Of a DNA stretch of 64,000 nt, positions 25,428 through 30,421 are shown one piece after another. A model generated the notes under the pieces. That model was not told the DNA's origin, did no database searches, and worked only from the letters and a program-made list of their open reading frames with translations. The stretch is from assembly GCF_045689245.1 (NCBI RefSeq), contig NZ_CP136865.1:806001-870000 (forward strand). The letters run 5' to 3'. How positions within the stretch are numbered: position 1 is the first letter of the stretch; every line of letters begins with the position of its first letter. A program made the translations under genes and the position numbers. Source of the stretch: Congregibacter brevis. GTDB taxonomy: Bacteria > Pseudomonadota > Gammaproteobacteria > Pseudomonadales > Halieaceae.

Positions 25428-25978
25428 GCTCGCCACTGCTCTTTGGTAACTCGGTAGAGCACATGTTGGTGAAGATCACTCACCACGGGGACAGATGGAT
25501 GACCAAAGTTCTTACAAGTGTCTGACATACCGATGCGGAGCATTACTGCCTGAGATCTGACATTTGTGGTAGATGTGAAAGACACGACTTCCGCAATTCC
25601 TAGCTCATCAAACGCAAACTCCAGCGCGCGTGTCGCTGCTTCCGTTGCGTACCCATTGCCCCAGCTTTGCTTGGATAGACGCCAGCCTACTTCAATAGCT
25701 GAATCAAACGGCAATAACTCCGGTGTTTGACTAAGCCCCGTGAAACCCAAAAAAGTACCGTGCTGCTTTTCTTCAAGGGCCCAAAGCCCCCACCCTCGCT
25801 CGGCAATCGATTTACTAATCCTTGACGCGAGTGAATCACTCTCAGAACGGGTCAAGGTGCTGGGAAAGTACTCCATTACCTCCGGGCATGCATTCATCTC
25901 TGCAAAAGCCGGATGGTCCGACGGACTCCATTGCCTTAGCAGAAGACGCTTTGTCTCTAGTTCATGGATTGCAGGCAT
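25418..25978 (-). CDS. Integron cassette: RimJ/RimL-type GNAT acetyltransferase
   Basis: 186 aa. Acetyltransf_3 pattern: ELETKRLLLRQWSPSDHPAFAEMNACPEVMEYFP at the N-terminus, FLGFTGLS and IEVGWRLSKQSWGNGYATEAATRALEFAFDELG, where QSWGNGYA is the acetyl-CoA-binding loop, then a conserved SxAVMLRIGM segment. Such enzymes acetylate protein N-termini or small amines; the target here is unknown. The stop codon lies in the attC R'' box. Confidence 0.88.
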   Translation of the reverse strand: MPAIHELETKRLLLRQWSPSDHPAFAEMNACPEVMEYFPSTLTRSESDSLASRISKSIAERGWGLWALEEKQHGTFLGFTGLSQTPELLPFDSAIEVGWRLSKQSWGNGYATEAATRALEFAFDELGIAEVVSFTSTTNVRSQAVMLRIGMSDTCKNFGHPSVPVVSDLHQHVLYRVTKEQWRADA

Positions 25979-25996
25979 GCGACGACATCTCCAATG

Positions 25997-26097
25997 CCTA
26001 GTAACGCTTACGGCTGCGGGCGACTGGACGGCCGCGAAGCGGACGGTAAGGAGTCCGGCGACCGAAGGGAGCGTACAGCCCGTAATTGTTATGTGGC
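25997..26097 (-). repeat. attC site, long form
   Basis: About 98 bp from AGTAACGC (26000) to TTGTTATGTGG (26087). It contains GGACGGCCGCGAAGCGGACGG and the CCGAAGGGAGCG block shared with the sites at 24296 and 28099. R'' is GTTATGT at 26088-26094. Confidence 0.85.
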
Positions 26098-26499
26098 TTA
26101 CGTTCCATTGCTATTCTTTGACCGAACTGTAAATGCAAACCAGATAGTAGCTGTATAAACAAAGACAAGAATTGCTGCGCCTAAATAAGCCCATGCATAG
26201 TCGGCCGCGTCACTACCTGAAACAGATACTTCCGCCTCCCTGAGCCTCCTCGCGAGATACATAGCGGCTTCTGCGTTTCCGCGAAGCGCTAACGATACAA
26301 ATAGGTATGCCAGTGAATAGAGCGTTGTCGCGATACCGAACTGCAATTTGGACAGTTTCATGTTTGCGACAAAGACTGAAACGAGGTATGCGGTAACGAG
26401 AGTTAGAAAAATCGAAATCGCCGTATAAAGGTTGTCAATAGTAGAAGTTAGGAGTTCTCCTAGACTAAGTTCTAAAACATTGATTTCAAACTCAGACAC
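26098..26499 (-). CDS. Integron cassette: small three-helix membrane protein
   Basis: 133 aa, GTG start with GGAGG 7 nt upstream. Acidic N-terminus (MSEFEINVLELSLGELL), TM1 (ISIFLTLVTAYLVSVFVA), a short NMKLSKLQ turn, TM2 (TTLYSLAYLFVSLAL), an amphipathic charged helix (AMYLARRLREAE) and TM3 (YLGAAILVFVYTATIWFAF), then a basic tail. It has the same architecture as the cassettes at 26607 and 24385. Function unknown. Confidence 0.78.
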   Translation of the reverse strand: MSEFEINVLELSLGELLTSTIDNLYTAISIFLTLVTAYLVSVFVANMKLSKLQFGIATTLYSLAYLFVSLALRGNAEAAMYLARRLREAEVSVSGSDAADYAWAYLGAAILVFVYTATIWFAFTVRSKNSNGT

Positions 26500-26522
26500 G
26501 TTGAACCTCCGCTCCGATGTCG

Positions 26523-26615
26523 GCCACCTAACGCTTCAAGCTGGGGCGGCAAACCGCGCAGCGGTTTGACCGTCCCGGCGCGAAGCGCCCTTGCAGCCTT
26601 GACTTGTTAGGTGTC
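26523..26615 (-). repeat. attC site
   Basis: CCACCTAACGC (26524) to TTGTTAGGTGTC (26604). The two cores are near-perfect complements (CACCTAAC/GTTAGGTG). The body carries GGGGCGGCAAACCGCGCAGCGGTTTGACCG, whose GCGCAGCGGTT block recurs at 24883 and 27533. Confidence 0.88.
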
Positions 26616-26999
26616 ATCGCTTGCTTGCCCTCCAAGACGAGGACTAACTATGAGAGCCACCGCAAGTGTTGTTGCGCCTATAACCACCATTGATCGAATT
26701 ACTCGCATCAATGCTATGTTTTTGGCCCCAAAATCAGAGCCCATTTCACGGAGTTGTTGGATATGTATACCTATCGCGTAAAGCTCATTGTCATAGCGGA
26801 GGTAGAACAACACACAGATCAATACATACAAAAATGCGATCATGTATCTTACTTTCGAATTCAATCTGTAGCCTGCAGTATAAGCGGCCACTACCAGTGC
26901 AATGGTCACCGCCATCCAAGATTCGAACTGCGCTTCGGCGCTGGCGGCGCTAATGTAGATTATTTCGATCAGCTGACTTTCGGTCATGACTTCAGACAC
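26607..26999 (-). CDS. Integron cassette: small three-helix membrane protein
   Basis: 130 aa from GTG 26999 (ATG 26987, MTESQ..., is the alternative; the GTG lies in the preceding attC core). Acidic N-terminal helix, TM1 (WMAVTIALVVAAYTAGY), turn RLNSKVR, TM2 (YMIAFLYVLICVLFYLRY), an intervening helix (ELYAIGIHIQQLREMGSDF) and TM3 (SMVVIGATTLAVALIV), then a short acidic tail. It resembles the cassettes at 26098 and 24385 in order and spacing of elements. Confidence 0.78.
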   Translation of the reverse strand: MSEVMTESQLIEIIYISAASAEAQFESWMAVTIALVVAAYTAGYRLNSKVRYMIAFLYVLICVLFYLRYDNELYAIGIHIQQLREMGSDFGAKNIALMRVIRSMVVIGATTLAVALIVSPRLGGQASDDT

Positions 27000-27075
27000 C
27001 TAACGCCGCTAGCATGGGCGGCAAACCGCGGGTTTGACGTCCAACGAAGTGGCTTGCCTGGCCCTGTTATGCGTC
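26996..27075 (-). repeat. attC site
   Basis: ACACCTAACGCCGCTAGCATGGGCGGC ... CCAACGAAGTGGCTTGCCTGGCCCTGTTATGCG. R'' is GTTATGC at 27066-27072. Body nearly identical to the sites at 25344 and 22743. The cassette to its right starts GTTATGCGTCT on the - strand and ends here with the same 11 nt. Confidence 0.9.
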
Positions 27076-27615
27076 TTCATCACTACACGCAAACCGTTGA
27101 ACTTCGTCGATGACGTTGATCGATGAGATTTTCCATACGGATGAGTCCTTGCCCAAAGTGTAAAGTGCTGCGCCGGGGCGCCTAGTACCGTCCTCAAAGA
27201 CTCGGGAATACGAAACGCTGACTAAAGCGAAGTCTTTTCTGAGCTTACACTGCAGAGTTTCGCCTACCTCGCTTCGAACCCAACCTGCCTCCCTAAGTCC
27301 TAGACGCAAACGTTGAAACTGCTGCGCCAAAGCCGATCTAGAAAGGTGAATAGGAGGTTGCTCGCCAGGGTTGAGAACCATTTCCGAAAGCCAGTATTCG
27401 GCGCTAACCTCTTCCATATCTAACCCACCGTTAAACGCGACTAGATAGGCTGAGACTCGCTCGGCTGGTGATTCGCCCGCGAACATGGGCCCCACGTAAA
27501 GCAGGAAAATGGCGGTGGCGATACTTCTTAGAGACGCATAACGCTCACAGCTGGAGCGCCGAAAGCGCGCAGCGGTTGCGGTGTCCCAGCAGCCTCTACT
27601 TGTTAGGGGGATCAC
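27067..27615 (-). CDS. Integron cassette: exported SnoaL-like? unknown protein
   Basis: The frame runs 182 codons from GTG 27615, but the first ~26 codons are the preceding attC. The protein proper seems to begin at the hydrophobic SIATAIFLLYVGPMFAGESP, which looks like a signal peptide. No ATG, GTG or TTG lies between the cassette boundary and that segment; the first in-frame ATG (27486) is inside it. The mature ~140 aa has an NTF2-like feel (ERVSAYLVAFNGGLDMEEVSAEYWLSEMV at the N-terminus, SVWKISSINVIDE at the C-terminus), which is only suggestive. Start uncertain. Confidence 0.55.
   Translation of the reverse strand: MIPLTSRGCWDTATAARFRRSSCERYASLRSIATAIFLLYVGPMFAGESPAERVSAYLVAFNGGLDMEEVSAEYWLSEMVLNPGEQPPIHLSRSALAQQFQRLRLGLREAGWVRSEVGETLQCKLRKDFALVSVSYSRVFEDGTRRPGAALYTLGKDSSVWKISSINVIDEVQRFACSDEDA
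27533..27612 (-). repeat. attC site
   Basis: GACGCATAACGC (27534) to TACTTGTTAGGGG (27597). The body has GGAGCGCCGAAAGCGCGCAGCGGTTGCGGTGTCCCAGCAGCC, with the GCGCAGCGGTT block shared with 24883 and 26523. R'' is GTTAGGG. Confidence 0.85.
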
Positions 27616-28091
27616 TCGGGCTGCTCCAATTGGTTACTCAACAAAGCAACGAAATCTGGCTCATAGCGTGTATTTTCGAGTACCCACCAGTCCCGAATTC
27701 CTGGCTGTTCTAACAAGACATCCAAATTATAGAAGTGTATCGGATTCTCTACTTGTGTACCGGTGGCAGTAGTATTTTCGATTGTTGCTTGTATGGTGTG
27801 AAATATCTGCTGAAGAATGAGATAGAATCTAATGCTCTCTGCAGGGCTGAGCGAACCCAGCTCTCGACTACCTCGCAAATAAATATCCGCCATCTCTGGA
27901 TCAGAAATTAGAAGACTCCTGAACTGCGAAAAGGAATCTACAGATCTTGCATATGTGTCCGTCCTGGCAATATCGCTTGCGATCTTAACCTGGGCGGTAT
28001 TCTGCCGAATTTGAATCGCAAGGTAGATCAGTGTGATAAGGACCGCTATACCACCAACGAAATCTCCCAAGTTTCCCAGAGTATCTAGCAT
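27612..28091 (-). CDS. Integron cassette: single-TM anchored helical protein
   Basis: 159 aa, ATG 28091. AGGAGG lies just upstream and is contiguous with the recombination core (GTTAGGAGG), so the ribosome site is built into the cassette end. N-terminal membrane helix at about 11-27 (FVGGIAVLITLIYLAIQI) followed by a predicted helical cytoplasmic domain (NTAQVKIASDIARTDTYARSVDSFSQFRSLL...LSPAESIRFYLILQQIF). It resembles the first cassette (28164) in layout and in short shared patterns (GxIAVxxxLxYLAxQ; SDPEMADIYLRGSREL versus TDPVFRSAQFKLYHQG). Function unknown. Confidence 0.75.
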   Translation of the reverse strand: MLDTLGNLGDFVGGIAVLITLIYLAIQIRQNTAQVKIASDIARTDTYARSVDSFSQFRSLLISDPEMADIYLRGSRELGSLSPAESIRFYLILQQIFHTIQATIENTTATGTQVENPIHFYNLDVLLEQPGIRDWWVLENTRYEPDFVALLSNQLEQPE

Positions 28092-28098
28092 ATCAATC

Positions 28099-28172
28099 CT
28101 CCTAACGCTTTAGGCAGCAGTTTGGACGTCCGGCGACCGAAGGGAGCGAACTGCCCTAACTTGTTAAGTGTC
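28099..28172 (-). repeat. attC site of the first (attI-proximal) cassette
   Basis: CTCCTAACGC (28100) to AACTTGTTAAGTGTC (28158). The body carries GGACGTCCGGCGACCGAAGGGAGCG, the CCGAAGGGAGCG block also found at 24296 and 25997. R'' is GTTAAGT (28163-28169). The start of the same cassette at attI reads GTTAGGTGTC, matching this end in 9 of 10 positions. Confidence 0.87.
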
Positions 28173-28646
28173 GCCACGTTCACTCTTAGAAATTACGTTG
28201 GATTCAAAGTACTCAACAAAACTAGCGCCAAGCGAAGGTTTGTAGAGTGACCAACTCTCTTGGAAATACAACAGATCCAATATGGAGCTAGCTCCAAAGT
28301 CTCGGATAGAGTACTCCTTCAGAGTCCCTTCCCGAACTTCACGGTATATCTGTTCGTAAATGTTAAGCACCGAAACTATATACATATCTATAGCCACGCA
28401 CTCATCGTTACTGAGACCGGACCGGTCAACTCCTTGATGGTAGAGCTTGAACTGGGCGCTTCGAAAAACAGGGTCGGTGGCAAAGGCAGCATTCAACGAA
28501 TTGAGATCGCTGTTAGGTACGCGCCACGCTTCGGCGCGCGCTAATCGGTTGCTTACTGCGACTTGTGTCGCGAGGTATACCAGCGATACGACTACTGCGA
28601 TCGCGCCGACTACTTCGCTCGTGGCGGCAATTGCTTCCCAGTTCAC
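28164..28646 (-). CDS. Integron cassette 1: single-TM anchored helical protein
   Basis: GTG 28646 is preferred, giving 160 aa: GGAGG lies about 9 nt upstream. A GTG at 28664 would fall in the attI/cassette junction. N-terminal helix (SEVVGAIAVVVSLVYLATQVAV, about 5-26), then a soluble, mostly helical domain (NRLARAEAWRVPNSDLNSLNAAFATDP...LSNDECVAIDMYIVSVLNIYEQIYREVREG...SILDLLYFQESW). As the cassette next to attI it should be the best expressed of the array. Same general layout as the second cassette. No known family recognised. Confidence 0.75.
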   Translation of the reverse strand: MNWEAIAATSEVVGAIAVVVSLVYLATQVAVSNRLARAEAWRVPNSDLNSLNAAFATDPVFRSAQFKLYHQGVDRSGLSNDECVAIDMYIVSVLNIYEQIYREVREGTLKEYSIRDFGASSILDLLYFQESWSLYKPSLGASFVEYFESNVISKSERGDT

Positions 28647-28659
28647 GACTATGCCTCCA

Positions 28660-28720
28660 GACACCTAACAGCTACTTAACTGTGCCAAGTGATTTAACAG
28701 TCCGCCGAATACTTCCACGT
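28660..28720 (-). other. attI-like site of the integron
   Basis: On the - strand the first cassette begins at GTTAGGT (28663-28669 on +). Immediately upstream lies an inverted GTTAAGT-like half site (CTACTTAAC, 28672-28680 on +), so two core-like half-sites in opposite orientation flank AGCTA. The position next to the intI 5' end is as expected for attI. The outer boundary (direct repeats DR1/DR2 in other integrons) cannot be set by eye. Confidence 0.65.
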
Positions 28721-28944
28721 GCTCACCTCGCAACCATAGTTTTCTTCAAGTAAATCAGCCTATGGCCGACGCAACACTTTAGCAAGCGCTGTTCAACGTG
28801 CCGATTCTTTATTGAGATTCATCAAATTCAACCACTTCGCGTGTTCCATAAAAAATAATATAATCAACGACTTACCGTAAAATTTAACTCACTATTTCGC
28901 GCGTGGCCGCTGAAAAACGGTCTTCCATAGTCGTCAATGCGAAC
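28721..28944. promoter_or_regulatory. intI-attI spacer, expected to hold cassette promoter Pc
   Basis: About 220 nt without a gene, notably AT-rich at 28815-28895. Pc for the cassettes would read leftward from here or from within intI. Several AT-rich hexamers exist on the - strand (e.g. TTGAAT at 28831-28826 with AAGAAT 16 nt on), but none has both good boxes, so I do not assign Pc precisely. Confidence 0.35.
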
Positions 28945-28965
28945 TATACTGTATGAATGTACAGT
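28945..28965 (+). promoter_or_regulatory. intI promoter -10 with overlapping LexA (SOS) box
   Basis: CTGTATGAATGTACAG (28949-28964) fits the gammaproteobacterial LexA box CTG-N10-CAG, extended to TACTGTAT...TACAGT. It overlaps a TATACT -10-like hexamer (28945-28950); a weak TTCCAT -35 lies 16 nt upstream. LexA binding here would block integrase transcription until the SOS response, as established for several other integrons. The predicted transcript would start near 28957. Confidence 0.78.
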
Positions 28966-29967
28966 GATTTTAAGCCATCAATGGACGACATTCGTCCCTC
29001 AGTGCCACAGCAGCCGGTCCGCTTCATGGATCAGCTTCGACGCCATATGCGTGACTCAGGCTACGCCTGGAAAACCGAAAAAACCTACATACATTGGATC
29101 CGTAGATTTATCGTTTTTCATAACAAAAAACACCCTCAGCAGCTGTCAGCGACACATGTTGAGCAATATCTGAGCTACTTGGGTAACGAGCGGCAGTGTT
29201 CGCCCGCTACTCAGCGTATAGCGCTTAATGCTTTGGTCTATCTGTTCGTCAAGTTCATGGGGATCAAGCTTGAACTTTTGAATTATCGAAAGGCTAACCC
29301 TAAACGCCGCCTTCCCGTTGTACTCACCCATCATGAGGTGAGCCAGATATTAGAGCAGCTGACAGGCAATTATCGATTGATGGTCGAGCTGCTATATGGC
29401 AGCGGCATACGCTTAAATGAACTACTAAATCTGCGTATCAAAGATCTCGATTTTGAACTAAACACCATCACGGTTCGGTCGGGCAAAGGTGACAAGGATC
29501 GGGTAACCCTGCTGCCGCTCTCGCTAAAAACGGTGTTGAAGGCGCAAATACAGCAGGTGGAAAAGCTTCACCAGCGAGACATCGAGGATGGCTTTGGCGA
29601 GGTTTACATGCCCTACGCGCTTGCACGTAAATATCCGTCAGCCGCAAAAGAGCTGGCGTGGCAATTTGTGTTTCCCGCAACACGCATCGGCGCAGACCCG
29701 CGCTCAGGAGTACTAAGGCGACATCACTTACATGAGTCCTGCCTGCGCAAAGCAGTTGGCAAAGCACGAACAAAAAGCGGCATCACTAAGCTGGTCCGTT
29801 GCCACACTTTTCGCCACAGTTTTGCCACTCGGCTCCTGCAACAAGGCTACGACCTTCGCACTATTCAAAAACTACTGGGGCATTCTGATGTAAAGACAAC
29901 AGAAATCTATACACATGTTCTCGGTAGGGGCGCGATGGGTGTAATCAGTCCTATAGATAGCCCGTAG
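28957..29967 (+). CDS. intI: Integron integrase (tyrosine recombinase IntI)
   Basis: 336 aa. Core-binding domain at about 21-105 (FMDQLRRHMRDSGYAWKTEKTYIHWIRRFIVFH), catalytic domain to the end. Catalytic residues: Arg152 (GSGIRLNELLNLR), His283-xx-Arg286 (HTFRHSFATRLL), His309 (LLGHSDVKTT) and Tyr318 (EIYTHV). The extra region specific to IntI, absent from XerC/D, is present at about 209-260 (IEDGFGEVYMPYALARKYPSAAKELAWQFVFP...HLHES). It recombines attI x attC, inserting and excising cassettes. ATG 28957 sits in the LexA box; ATG 28981 (MDDIRPS) is an alternative that leaves a leader if transcription starts near 28957. All catalytic residues are intact. Confidence 0.95.
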   Translation: MYSDFKPSMDDIRPSVPQQPVRFMDQLRRHMRDSGYAWKTEKTYIHWIRRFIVFHNKKHPQQLSATHVEQYLSYLGNERQCSPATQRIALNALVYLFVKFMGIKLELLNYRKANPKRRLPVVLTHHEVSQILEQLTGNYRLMVELLYGSGIRLNELLNLRIKDLDFELNTITVRSGKGDKDRVTLLPLSLKTVLKAQIQQVEKLHQRDIEDGFGEVYMPYALARKYPSAAKELAWQFVFPATRIGADPRSGVLRRHHLHESCLRKAVGKARTKSGITKLVRCHTFRHSFATRLLQQGYDLRTIQKLLGHSDVKTTEIYTHVLGRGAMGVISPIDSP

Positions 29968-30085
29968 CCTGTGGCTGTGCGCTTCACTACATCTTCTCTT
30001 CCCTTGATCTATCGCAAAGCCCCAGCGCTCTATTTTTCCTACCATCGTCTCACTGATTAGAGCTTCTCAAGATGAGGAATAACGC

Positions 30086-30391
30086 GTGACGACTTTGGGA
30101 TACAAACGCATGGCGGGCACATCTGCGGTGTTTTTAAGAGAAGACTACAACGGAGCGTCGCCGGTAGAGCGTGACGGCATGCTGTGGCAGGCCGAAGAGC
30201 TTCATCTCAACGAGTTGCCCGCAACGCTCAAACCCCTAGAACCTATGGCCAATGCCTTAGCGCTGGAGGGACTAGAAGACTACGACCCCGCGACCCACGG
30301 TGATTTGCGGCCGGTGACTTCCATCGGCAAACGCTTTGTTTATCTGGAGCCGATTCGTGGCTGGGTGCAGTTGGACGATGCCACTGCCTAA
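30086..30391 (+). CDS. Small conserved-looking protein, unknown
   Basis: 101 aa, GTG start with GAGGAA 10 nt upstream. Soluble and acidic, with a compact sequence (TTLGYKRMAGTSAVFLREDYNGASPVERDGMLWQAEELHLNELP ... GKRFVYLEPIRGWVQLDD). No transmembrane helix or signal peptide and no motif I recognise. It lies between the integrase and a convergent TPR gene, outside the cassette array and without an attC, so it is probably ordinary chromosomal flank. Confidence 0.6.
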   Translation: MTTLGYKRMAGTSAVFLREDYNGASPVERDGMLWQAEELHLNELPATLKPLEPMANALALEGLEDYDPATHGDLRPVTSIGKRFVYLEPIRGWVQLDDATA

Positions 30392-30421
30392 GCCGCGCGC
30401 CGTGACTAACAACGCCTGGAC

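Noticed and set aside
22811..28700. Reading the short repeats between 22.7 and 28.2 kb as a CRISPR array
   Set aside because: The repeats are 60-100 nt imperfect palindromes with cassette genes of 350-560 nt between them and end in GTTRRRY cores; they are attC sites, not direct repeats with short spacers.
28957..29967. XerC/XerD or phage integrase
   Set aside because: The additional ~50-residue IntI-specific region and the adjacent attI/attC array identify an integron integrase.
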